Positions 1 through 6,196 of a DNA stretch of 7,526 nucleotides are shown here, piece after piece. A model generated the notes under the pieces. That model saw only the letters and a program-made list of their open reading frames with translations. It ran no database searches and was not told the origin of the DNA. The stretch lies in NCBI GenBank assembly GCA_016207625.1, contig JACQPF010000313.1, forward strand, positions 1 through 7,526. The letters run 5' to 3'. Origin of the DNA: Elusimicrobiota bacterium. Lineage in GTDB: Bacteria; Elusimicrobiota; Elusimicrobia; FEN-1173. The translations under genes were made by a program, and so were the position numbers. The number at the start of each line of letters is the position of its first letter. Positions within the stretch are counted from its first letter, which is position 1.

Positions 1-302
1 ACAACGCCATCGACGCCATGTCCCAGCACGGCACCCTCACGCTGAATTCCCGGCTGATGAGACGGGACGGGAGCGATTGGATCGCCATCGACATCTCCGA
101 CACCGGCGCCGGAATTCCCCCCGAGATCCGGGAGAAGATCTTCGAGCCTTTCTTCACCACGAAAGGCGAGGGGAAAGGCACGGGGCTCGGCCTGTCCCTG
201 GTGCATGAGATCGTGCGCAAGCACGGAGGCAGCATCGAAATCAAAAGCGAGATCAGCAAAGGGACCATCTTCACCGTCCTCATCCCGGTCCAAACCCCCT
301 AA
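1..302 (+). CDS. Sensor histidine kinase, C-terminal ATPase domain (5' truncated)
   Basis: This is the end of a histidine kinase whose start lies outside the window; the reading frame begins at position 3. About 99 residues are visible, all of them HATPase_c domain. It opens in the N box (NAIDAM), continues to the G1 box (DTGAGIP), the F box (IFEPFFTTK) and the G2 box (GKGTGLGLSLVHEIV), and ends with the usual KHGGSIEI and GTIFTVLIP strands followed by TAA. All nucleotide-binding motifs look intact, so this kinase should bind ATP and autophosphorylate, in contrast to the degenerate kinase-like gene at 2180. The motif spelling is of the NtrB/HPK4 type. Sensor, dimerisation and histidine regions cannot be seen, so the signal is unknown. 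It converges with the minus-strand gene, stop to stop, with three bases between; I see no hairpin terminator there. Confidence 0.95.
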   Translation, partial: NAIDAMSQHGTLTLNSRLMRRDGSDWIAIDISDTGAGIPPEIREKIFEPFFTTKGEGKGTGLGLSLVHEIVRKHGGSIEIKSEISKGTIFTVLIPVQTP

Positions 303-305
303 AAA

Positions 306-734
306 TCACTCTGCAGTGTGGAAAGTTTGGCTGGCGTCCCAGTCGGCGTGAAGGCGTTCGACGTCTTGGATCATGGCTGCGAATTTCGACAGGAAGAGGG
401 CCTCGGCCTTTTCCAGGTCGTCCGGCCGTCCGCGGGACGGCGCCTCGAACCGGGACAAGGAGTCCTGCATGCGGGCGGATTCCGCGCGATTGATCCGGAC
501 GTGGACCCGTTCGTGTTCCCGGACCCGCCGCGACGGGGGCTCGTAAAAACGGACGGAATTGTCCACGCGCACTTTCACGCGGCGCGCACGGATGCGGCCT
601 TCCTCTTCCGAGAGAAGATAGCGGACCGTGAAGCGGCCGCGGGTGAGCGCTTTCACAGCGGCATAAGAATTAGCCAGCCCGCCGGCCAGGAAGAGGAAAA
701 GGAGAACGGTAGAATAAAAACGTATTGACAACAC
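306..734 (-). CDS. Small secreted protein with HExxH motif, putative DUF922-like zinc protease
   Basis: This 142-residue protein begins with a clear signal peptide: a hydrophobic stretch at about residues 9-20 and a probable AXA-type cleavage site near residues 24-29. The mature part carries HERVH at residues 74-78, an HExxH zinc-peptidase motif, and ends with WD at 132-133, T137 and H139. That spacing resembles the HExxH and C-terminal YDxxTxH elements I recall for DUF922 (predicted secreted Zn-dependent proteases), so H74, H78 and H139 could be metal ligands. The family call is inference; the protein is short for the family. The start is GTG (734-732), preceded on its own strand by AAAAGGAA at a good distance, which supports the start. 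Signal peptide and ribosome binding site favour this strand over the overlapping plus-strand frame. It is transcribed divergently from the cluster at 789. Confidence 0.72.
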   Translation of the reverse strand: MLSIRFYSTVLLFLFLAGGLANSYAAVKALTRGRFTVRYLLSEEEGRIRARRVKVRVDNSVRFYEPPSRRVREHERVHVRINRAESARMQDSLSRFEAPSRGRPDDLEKAEALFLSKFAAMIQDVERLHADWDASQTFHTAE

Positions 735-788
735 TGTGCGTTCCTTTTACCCTTAATGTAACAATTTAATGGATAGACGGGGGAAAAC
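725..788. promoter_or_regulatory. AT-rich divergent promoter region (putative)
   Basis: This gap between divergent genes is AT-rich compared with its surroundings. On the minus strand an extended -10 element, TGTTACATT (755-763), would place a transcription start about 14 bases before the GTG at 734. On the plus strand a perfect TTGACA lies at 725-730, inside the start of the minus-strand gene, with only a weak -10 (TACCCT, 748-753) at 17-base spacing. Both promoters are guesses from motif matching. Confidence 0.35.
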
Positions 789-2183
789 ATTCTCAAGCGT
801 TTTTCTGTTTTCATTTTATGTTCGGCGTTCCTCTTTTCAGGATTTGAGGCCTGGGCCCGCCCTCTTCCGTCCGCCGGGGCGCGCGCTCTCGCGCTTGGGA
901 ACGCCTATGCGGCGGAAGACGAAGACGTCAACGCCCTCTTCTTCAATCCGGCGGGCCTCTCAGGCCTCACGGGCCCCCAGCTTTCCCTCAACTACGGCCG
1001 CTTGGACATGGGGACCGCCAACACCCTCACGGAAGGCCATGCCGCCTACGGAATGCCGGCGCAATTGAGCGGACGGCCCATCTTCGCCGCAGGGGGCTTC
1101 CTGGGCCAATCCATCGCGCCGGGCGTCCATCAATTCGATCTCTATGGCGGCGCGGCGACGGACGTTCCCACCCGCGGGCGGGTCCCATGGCCCGTGCGCG
1201 GCGGCGGGGCGTTGAAGATCCGGAGCCAAAACGGCGGCGCCAGGGACCCCAACATCGGAAAGAGCAAGATGAGTTTCGGTTTGGACGCGGGCGTCCTCGT
1301 GAAGTTCCGGGAGGACCTGACCGTGGGAGCGGCTTTGCGGGACCTGTTCCCTTCGGGGGCCCATCCGCAGGGACCTCAACTCCGGACGGGCTTGCGGTAT
1401 CGCCACGATCCCCGGATCCTCCTGCTGGCGGACCTGGAATTGCGGCGGAACCTGACCGCCCTTCGGGCGGGCGTGGAGTGGTTCCTGTATCGAGACCTCC
1501 TCCGCCTGAGGCTGGGCAACGGGTTCGGCAGCGGCACCGTGGACCACATGGCCGTGGGGGCCGGGTTCAATTTCTCGCCGGCCCAGATCGACGTGGCCTA
1601 TTTGATCCCCATGAAGACGTTCAACGACCGGTCCGACCAAGTCCGGATTTCCCTGGTGTACCGGTTCAACGCGCCGAAGTTCTCCGAGCTGTATTTCGAC
1701 CGCGCCTTAGACATGGCCGAGGAATTGGACCGGAAAGTGGCCGACCTGGAGGGGAAGCAAGCGCAGTTGAAAGCGGCCGTCGACGATTTGGAGCAGGCCC
1801 GCCGCCTGGCGGAAGAGGAGCTGGCCCGCGCCAGCGTGCGAAAGACGGAAGAGCTGCGGGGCTTGGAAGAGAACCTCCTCCAGGCGCAGGCGCGCGCCTC
1901 CGACGCGGAAAAACGGGTCCGCGAGCTGGAGGGAAAAGTCCAGGCCGCCGAGGAAACCCTCCGGCGGGCCGACCGGGTCCAGGCGCAGCAGCGCCGCGCG
2001 GCCGAACCGAAACCCGAGGGGCCCGTCGTCCGCACGCACATCGCCCAGGCGGGGGAATCCCTCCGGTCATTGGCGGAAAAATATTACAACGATCCGGAGC
2101 GATGGGAAGCGATCTACAACGCCAACCGCGACAAGGTGGACCGCGGCCGCCCCATCCCCGGGGAGAAATTGGTGATCCCGTGA
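789..2183 (+). CDS. PorV/PorQ-like outer-membrane barrel with coiled coil and C-terminal LysM domain
   Basis: Read from 789, this is a 464-residue protein. Residues 1-23 form a signal peptide (KRFSVFILCSAFLFSG core, AWA before the likely cut). Then comes GARALALGNAYAAEDED and FFNPAGL, the hallmark opening of PorV/PorQ-type barrels, and beta-rich sequence to about residue 293, ending VRISLVYRF. Residues about 300-405 are charged heptad-like coiled coil. Residues about 415-464 are a LysM domain (AGESLRSLAEKYYNDPERW, then IYNANRD and GEKLVIP). The expected role is an outer-membrane protein whose tail binds peptidoglycan. The start is uncertain: the open frame contains no ATG, GTG or TTG before TTG 1002 and ATG 1008, which would remove the signal peptide and first strands. 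I chose ATT 789, preceded by GGGGGAA. A one-base deletion in the G run at 779-783 would instead allow ATG 769. It is the first gene of the cluster and overlaps the next by four bases. Confidence 0.85.
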   Translation: MLKRFSVFILCSAFLFSGFEAWARPLPSAGARALALGNAYAAEDEDVNALFFNPAGLSGLTGPQLSLNYGRLDMGTANTLTEGHAAYGMPAQLSGRPIFAAGGFLGQSIAPGVHQFDLYGGAATDVPTRGRVPWPVRGGGALKIRSQNGGARDPNIGKSKMSFGLDAGVLVKFREDLTVGAALRDLFPSGAHPQGPQLRTGLRYRHDPRILLLADLELRRNLTALRAGVEWFLYRDLLRLRLGNGFGSGTVDHMAVGAGFNFSPAQIDVAYLIPMKTFNDRSDQVRISLVYRFNAPKFSELYFDRALDMAEELDRKVADLEGKQAQLKAAVDDLEQARRLAEEELARASVRKTEELRGLEENLLQAQARASDAEKRVRELEGKVQAAEETLRRADRVQAQQRRAAEPKPEGPVVRTHIAQAGESLRSLAEKYYNDPERWEAIYNANRDKVDRGRPIPGEKLVIP

Positions 2184-3589
2184 GCCCGGCCGGGAACCAG
2201 GAGAAAACGCGCGCCTTCGGATGGACCGACGCGCTCCATAGGGCCAAGGAGAAAATGGTCAAGGTGCTCTGGGGCCTGGCAGGGATCGCCGAAGGCGAAC
2301 GCGAGCTGGCCTTGAAAGAAGTTCTCTGGGAAATGGAGGAGCTTCAAAAGAGTTTCCAGGACATCTCCCTCAAGCAGGACGGCTCCCTGCGGATGTATCG
2401 CGAGGAAAACGAGCTGCTGCGCTCTCTCCTCGGGACGAACGAGAACGAGCTGCGGGCCCGGCTCCTGGCCTTGGCGCAGGACATCCATGACGCCCGCACG
2501 GACCTGATCGCGGCGCAGGACGAGGGGACGGCCCTGCGGAAAAAAGCGGGGGACGCGGCGGAGGCGAATGAAGGACTCCGGCACGATTTGGAAGAAGCTC
2601 GCCGGAAAGTGGAGGCTTTGGAGGCGGAGCGGACCCAGGGGTGGCAAAGCGGGATGAGCGGTTTCGCGGATGAGCAAACCGCCCTTCAGCAACAGATGGA
2701 CCAGCTCAACACCCACCTGAAGGACGTGCAGGGTCTTCTATCGACTCAGACGGAAGAGATGACGCGGGAGAAGCAGGCGGAACTGGCCGCCCTCCAAACC
2801 CGGCTTTTGACGGAGATGGAAGGCGCTCTCCGTCAAAAAGAGGAGCTGCTTTGGGCGGAGGAGGACCTGTTCGCCCGCGGCGTGGCGCAAAAATTGCGCG
2901 GTGAACTGCAGTCCGCGCGCGGGCGCCTTCAACTGGCCCTGGAGCGGTTCCGTCTTTTGGAGCCGGAGCCGGGGCCTGCCGTCAAGACCTGGGAGCAATG
3001 GTGGCGGCTCCTGAAGGTCGGGCCCGGCGAACTGCGCCGGGATTTCCACGAAGTGACGCGGGATTTGACGCAAGCGGTGGAGACGCTGGAGGAATACCTC
3101 GCGCTGACCCATCGCCAGGCGGCGCCCCATGAGGACGTCCTCCTGCCGGAGCGGGTCCGGGCCCTGGCGGCCCGGCGCGCCAAGGACCGGACGGAGACCG
3201 GAGCGCTGGAGGTCCTCGTGCCGGACGCGCTTCCCGCCGTGCACGGCGACGGGGAGTTCATCGACAAAATTTTGGAGGCGCTTTTGGACAACGCGTTTGA
3301 GGCCCTCCCGCGCTCCGGCGGACGCGTGCGGGTGCAGGCGGAGAAGAGCCCCGACGGAAAAGAGGTTTGGGTGTCGGTGTCGGATTCCGGCGCGGGGGTC
3401 CCCTTGGGGCAGCGCGACCGCCTCTTCCAGCCGTTTTCGTCGTCGAAATCCGGCCACCGGGGCCTCGGCCTCGCCCGGTCCCGCCGCTACGCGGAGTGGC
3501 ACCACGGGCGGCTGGAGCTCGTGGAGTCGGGCTCCGGCGGAAGCCAGTTCCGGCTGGCATTGCCTTTACCGGAAAGGAGATCGACGTGA
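2180..3589 (+). CDS. Coiled-coil histidine-kinase-like protein lacking the catalytic histidine
   Basis: This 469-residue cytoplasmic protein has no signal peptide or membrane span. Residues about 40-225 are largely charged, helical coiled coil. Residues 231-256 (FARGVAQKLRGELQSARGRL and on) line up with the first helix of an NtrB-type DHp domain, but the phospho-accepting histidine is Q237 and the following E/N/P positions are K, G and E. Residues 284-312 look like the second DHp helix. An HATPase_c domain follows: N box LLDNAFEALP (N371), G1 box SDSGAGVP (D402), F box LFQPFSSSK, G2 box HRGLGLARS. ATP binding may therefore survive while autophosphorylation seems lost. The GTG start overlaps the upstream stop (GTGA), matching two other junctions here; ATG 2255 with AAGGAG at 2246-2251 is an alternative with only three bases of spacing. 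A real histidine elsewhere, such as H103 or H290, cannot be excluded. Confidence 0.9.
   Translation: MSPAGNQEKTRAFGWTDALHRAKEKMVKVLWGLAGIAEGERELALKEVLWEMEELQKSFQDISLKQDGSLRMYREENELLRSLLGTNENELRARLLALAQDIHDARTDLIAAQDEGTALRKKAGDAAEANEGLRHDLEEARRKVEALEAERTQGWQSGMSGFADEQTALQQQMDQLNTHLKDVQGLLSTQTEEMTREKQAELAALQTRLLTEMEGALRQKEELLWAEEDLFARGVAQKLRGELQSARGRLQLALERFRLLEPEPGPAVKTWEQWWRLLKVGPGELRRDFHEVTRDLTQAVETLEEYLALTHRQAAPHEDVLLPERVRALAARRAKDRTETGALEVLVPDALPAVHGDGEFIDKILEALLDNAFEALPRSGGRVRVQAEKSPDGKEVWVSVSDSGAGVPLGQRDRLFQPFSSSKSGHRGLGLARSRRYAEWHHGRLELVESGSGGSQFRLALPLPERRST
3574..3580 (+). promoter_or_regulatory. Ribosome binding site of the receiver-propeller gene
   Basis: AAGGAGA lies five bases before the GTG at 3586. 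It fixes that start, which would otherwise be hidden inside a longer open frame running from far upstream. Confidence 0.8.
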
Positions 3590-4719
3590 CACAAGTGCTC
3601 GTTGTGGCCCGCACGCCGTCGGTGCGGGATCTGTTGCGGCAAGCGGTGCAGGAGTCGGGGCTATCGGCGGAAACGACGGAGAACTACGAGTCCGCCGCCG
3701 CGGCCATTGAAAAAGAGCCGCCCACGCTGGTGCTGGCGGAAAACCCGCCCGACGACCAGACCATGGAACAACTGCACAAGACCCTGCGCGCCCGCGCGCC
3801 GGTGACGCCGCTCATCGTTTTCCTGACGGAGTTGAACAGCGCCGTCGCTTTAAAGCGGATGACGGAGGGCGCTTACGACTGCCTCTGCCCCCCGCTGGCG
3901 CCGGGAGATTTCCTGGCCTCGGCGAAGCGGGCGGTGTCCCGCGTGGGGCGGCGGCTCCTCACCTCCGAGCCGATCACGCCTTCGACGTGGTGGCGCCAGC
4001 CGGTCACCTACATCAGCCTGGGGGTGCTCGTCTTCGTGGGGCTCCTGGGGCTCGGTCTCTTCGGCCTTTGGGCGCCGCCCTTCCAGATCTACAAATTGGC
4101 CACGGAGCATCCGGTGGGCCTGGCCGGCGACAAGAACTCCTTGTGGGTGGCGGACTGGTCGCAGCAAAACCTCACGGCGCTGCGCGTGCAGGGGGATTAC
4201 GTTTCCATCCTCGAGGTGCACCGGATGCCCGATTCCCAGCCCGTGGCGGTGGCCCTGGCCCCGTATTACATCTACACCGCGTCGGCCGACGGGCGCCTCC
4301 GGCGGCACCGGCGGGAAGAGCCGGCGACCGTGGTGGCTTCGGTGCCCGCGCCGGACGCGGTCCCCTCCGGCCTCGCCTGGGACGGGGAGGCCCTCTGGTC
4401 CTGCGATTCCGACACGGGGAAGATCTATGAATACGACGCGCGATTGGGCGTGAAGAATTCCTTCGCGTCCCCCGCGGCCAAGCCCGTGGGGCTGGCCTGG
4501 CACAAGGGCGCCCTGTGGGTGGCCGACGGGCAAAACAACGTGCTTTGGAAGATGACCCGGACCGGAGCGGAATGGAAAAAGGAAGGCCCCTTCCCCTTGG
4601 ACGTTTTCGCGCACAACCGCGAACTCAAGCTCAGCGGCTTCTCCATTTGGAAGGACAAGGCCTGGATCGTTTCAGAAAGCGGCGGCGTTCTGGTGCAGCA
4701 CAGGTTCCGGGAGAAATAG
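3586..4719 (+). CDS. Degenerate receiver domain, membrane span and beta-propeller protein
   Basis: This 377-residue protein has three parts. Residues 1-120 have the receiver fold pattern (VLVVARTPSVRDLL, LVLAENPP, LIVFLTE, GAYDCL), but the phosphorylation site is missing: the acidic pair is A8-R9, the phospho-accepting aspartate is E52, and the conserved lysine before proline is P102. T81 is kept. Residues about 140-162 are one hydrophobic transmembrane helix. Residues about 166-377 hold five repeats of roughly 45 residues with a GLAW, ALWVAD, L pattern (for example PVGLAWHKGALWVAD), typical of NHL/SMP-30-like or glutamine-cyclotransferase-like beta-propellers. With the receiver in the cytoplasm the propeller would face the periplasm. 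The GTG start overlaps the kinase-like gene's stop and has an excellent ribosome binding site. I infer a signal-relay or scaffold protein paired with the upstream kinase-like protein; the propeller ligand is unknown. Confidence 0.92.
   Translation: MTQVLVVARTPSVRDLLRQAVQESGLSAETTENYESAAAAIEKEPPTLVLAENPPDDQTMEQLHKTLRARAPVTPLIVFLTELNSAVALKRMTEGAYDCLCPPLAPGDFLASAKRAVSRVGRRLLTSEPITPSTWWRQPVTYISLGVLVFVGLLGLGLFGLWAPPFQIYKLATEHPVGLAGDKNSLWVADWSQQNLTALRVQGDYVSILEVHRMPDSQPVAVALAPYYIYTASADGRLRRHRREEPATVVASVPAPDAVPSGLAWDGEALWSCDSDTGKIYEYDARLGVKNSFASPAAKPVGLAWHKGALWVADGQNNVLWKMTRTGAEWKKEGPFPLDVFAHNRELKLSGFSIWKDKAWIVSESGGVLVQHRFREK
4096..4716 (+). repeat. Five degenerate propeller-blade repeats within the coding region
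   Basis: Five imperfect protein-level repeats are recognisable by these cores: PVGLAGDKNSLWVAD, PVAVALAPYYIYTAS, PSGLAWDGEALWSCD, PVGLAWHKGALWVAD and LSGFSIWKDKAWIVS. The unit is about 40-50 residues, as expected for beta-propeller blades. Five is one fewer than in the common six-bladed folds, so one blade may have diverged beyond recognition. Confidence 0.75.
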
Positions 4720-4723
4720 CGTG

Positions 4724-4730
4724 AAGGAGG
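4724..4730 (+). promoter_or_regulatory. Ribosome binding site deciding the PilZ gene start
   Basis: A perfect AAGGAGG is followed by AAGAC and the ATG at 4736. It lies downstream of the possible GTG start at 4721 and would be inside the gene if that GTG were used, so ATG 4736 is the better start. Confidence 0.85.
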
Positions 4731-4735
4731 AAGAC

Positions 4736-5074
4736 ATGACGCCCTTGTTCGATTTCCGAAACGGGCCGCGGCTGGCCACGTCCCTGCCGGTGGCGCTGCG
4801 CTTTCCCGACGGCGATTCGCCGGAAGGCTGGGGCCGCATTTACGACATTTCCGCCACGGGGGTGAGGCTGGAATCCCGGTGGCCGCACAAGATCGGGCAG
4901 GCGGTCTACCTCACGTTCCTGCCGCGCAACGACATGCGCCTGGAGAATTTCCGCGCGCGGGTGGTGCGGGTGTCCTGGGAAGAGGGGTTCTACCTGGTGG
5001 GCCTGGTGTTCGACGAATCGGTGGACCAGGCGTACCTCAAGGACGCCCTCATGGCCCTCATCAACGAAACGTGA
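4736..5074 (+). CDS. PilZ-domain protein, probable cyclic di-GMP receptor
   Basis: This 112-residue protein is a single PilZ domain with little else. Both signature motifs for binding cyclic di-GMP are present: RxxxR as R8-NGP-R12 and DxSxxG as DISATG at residues 37-42. The strands YDISATGVRLES, RARVVRVSW and YLVGLVFDE follow the usual PilZ barrel order. The motifs being intact, unlike those in the neighbouring kinase-like and receiver-like proteins, suggests it really binds the nucleotide and may feed a cyclic di-GMP signal into this cluster by protein contact. I chose ATG 4736 because of the ribosome binding site at 4724-4730; a GTG at 4721 would add five residues (MKEED). It starts 16 bases after the previous stop, and its stop overlaps the next gene's GTG. 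Confidence 0.92.
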   Translation: MTPLFDFRNGPRLATSLPVALRFPDGDSPEGWGRIYDISATGVRLESRWPHKIGQAVYLTFLPRNDMRLENFRARVVRVSWEEGFYLVGLVFDESVDQAYLKDALMALINET

Positions 5075-6141
5075 AAGCCACCGCCGCCATCCTCATCCCG
5101 TTCGACCTGGGCCTGGAGCTCGATTTCGTGGGCAAGGACGCGAAAGGGATCGAGAAGGAGATCTCCAGCCGGCCCGCGGCGAACCTGCAGTTCCAGGGGC
5201 TCACGTTCCCGGAGGCCACGCTCACCGCCCAGATCTACAAGTTCGGCACGGGCCTCATCCAGCTGTCCTTCGCCGCGGAGGGGAACCTCGATTTCTTCGC
5301 CAACCTCTCCTGCCGCACCGAGCAGATCACCGTCGGGAAGACGGCCATCGCCGCCTGGGCCAGCTCCCTGGTGGACGGACTGATCCTGCGGGCGAAGAAG
5401 TTCGCGACCTACCAGTATGAGCGCCGCCTGGAAGAAGTCGACCTCTTCCCCATTTTCATCTTTGAGAAAGGCGCGGTGGAGGAGGCCGACGCCTTCATCT
5501 CCGCCAACCACAAGGCCCTCTACGGCATCGTGTCGGGCGAGCCCAACTACGACGCCCTCTCGGACTTCGTCCTGGAGCAGGAGCGGCTCGTCAACTTCGG
5601 CTATTACGAGAACGACCTCATCCTCATCAAGCGGTTCGGGGCCGCGGTGTCGTCGGGGGAATCCCACACCATCGTCGAGCTCATCCGCCTGGCCTACGCG
5701 CTCTACTGGAACCTCCGCGCCTACAACTTCCTCCTGGACCGGGAGATCGACCAGGCCCAGGCGCTCTTGACGCGCCTCCCGCCCTATTACAAGTTCTGGG
5801 GGATGCCGCACCGCTACCAGACTTTCTCTCACGAAGCCCTGGATTTCGTCCGGGACAAGCTGGCCATCGTGGACTCCCTGTACAACGTGTCCGCCAACAT
5901 CCCGCGCATCGATTCCGACTGGCACCTGCGCACGGTCTATAAGAACGTCGAAAAAGAGTTCGACATCGACGAACTCTCCAAAGCCGTGGATGTGAAGCTG
6001 GAACGGATCGAGCAGTCCTACAACTCCGCCCGGGATTTCCTGTCCACCAATTTCTTCATCGCGGTGGAAATCGTGCTGATCCTGTCCCTGGCCTGGATGG
6101 TGCTGGACACGTGCCTCCTCTTCATCATCGCCCGGAAATAA
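5071..6141 (+). CDS. Tail-anchored protein of unknown function, distantly like DUF155/RMND1
   Basis: This 356-residue protein has no signal peptide and a soluble body of mixed alpha/beta composition. It ends in one strongly hydrophobic segment at about residues 329-353 (FFIAVEIVLILSLAWMVLD and on), followed only by ARK, so it is probably anchored by its tail in the inner membrane with the body in the cytoplasm. The segment before it (residues about 300-325, VKLERIEQSYNSARDFLST) followed by a glutamate within the hydrophobic helix (AVEIV) resembles the C-terminus of DUF155/RMND1 (YagE-type) proteins as I remember them; the rest matches weakly, so this is only a suggestion. The GTG start overlaps the PilZ stop (GTGA) with no Shine-Dalgarno sequence, implying coupling to PilZ translation. 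It is the last gene of the cluster; no terminator hairpin is visible after it. Confidence 0.88.
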   Translation: MKATAAILIPFDLGLELDFVGKDAKGIEKEISSRPAANLQFQGLTFPEATLTAQIYKFGTGLIQLSFAAEGNLDFFANLSCRTEQITVGKTAIAAWASSLVDGLILRAKKFATYQYERRLEEVDLFPIFIFEKGAVEEADAFISANHKALYGIVSGEPNYDALSDFVLEQERLVNFGYYENDLILIKRFGAAVSSGESHTIVELIRLAYALYWNLRAYNFLLDREIDQAQALLTRLPPYYKFWGMPHRYQTFSHEALDFVRDKLAIVDSLYNVSANIPRIDSDWHLRTVYKNVEKEFDIDELSKAVDVKLERIEQSYNSARDFLSTNFFIAVEIVLILSLAWMVLDTCLLFIIARK

Positions 6142-6151
6142 CGCCGAGCGA

Positions 6152-6181
6152 TTGACAATAAGTGTCTCATTGTCGTAGAAT
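6152..6181 (+). promoter_or_regulatory. Sigma70-type promoter of ndk with internal inverted repeat
   Basis: A perfect TTGACA (6152-6157) and TAGAAT (6176-6181) are separated by 18 bases. Transcription should start near 6188, only about nine bases before the ndk ATG. A perfect six-base inverted repeat, GACAAT at 6154-6159 and ATTGTC at 6169-6174 with nine bases between, overlaps the -35 box and fills the spacer, so it could be an operator. Confidence 0.7.
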
Positions 6182-6196
6182 GCTCTGAAACCTCTT

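Noticed and set aside
318..728. Plus-strand frame of 136 codons opposite the HExxH gene
   Set aside because: It has no recognisable domain or ribosome binding site, whereas the minus-strand reading has a signal peptide, ribosome binding site and HExxH.
747..761. TTAC, seven bases, GTAA inverted repeat in the divergent region
   Set aside because: Four-base arms in AT-rich sequence are expected by chance; too weak to call an operator.
769..1068. Separate 99-codon gene starting at ATG 769
   Set aside because: The frame is low in recognisable sequence after the first codons, and the barrel reading is clearly the real one; ATG 769 matters only as a possible start if a base is missing.
1187..2179. 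Long plus-strand frame running into the kinase-like gene, which would make it 800 residues
   Set aside because: This part lies entirely over the barrel-coiled coil-LysM gene, is dominated by P, G, R and A, and shows no domain; the GTG at 2180 is the sensible start.
3367..3585. Upstream extension of the receiver-propeller gene
   Set aside because: It overlaps the conserved G1, F and G2 boxes of the kinase-like gene in another frame; the GTG at 3586 has an excellent ribosome binding site.
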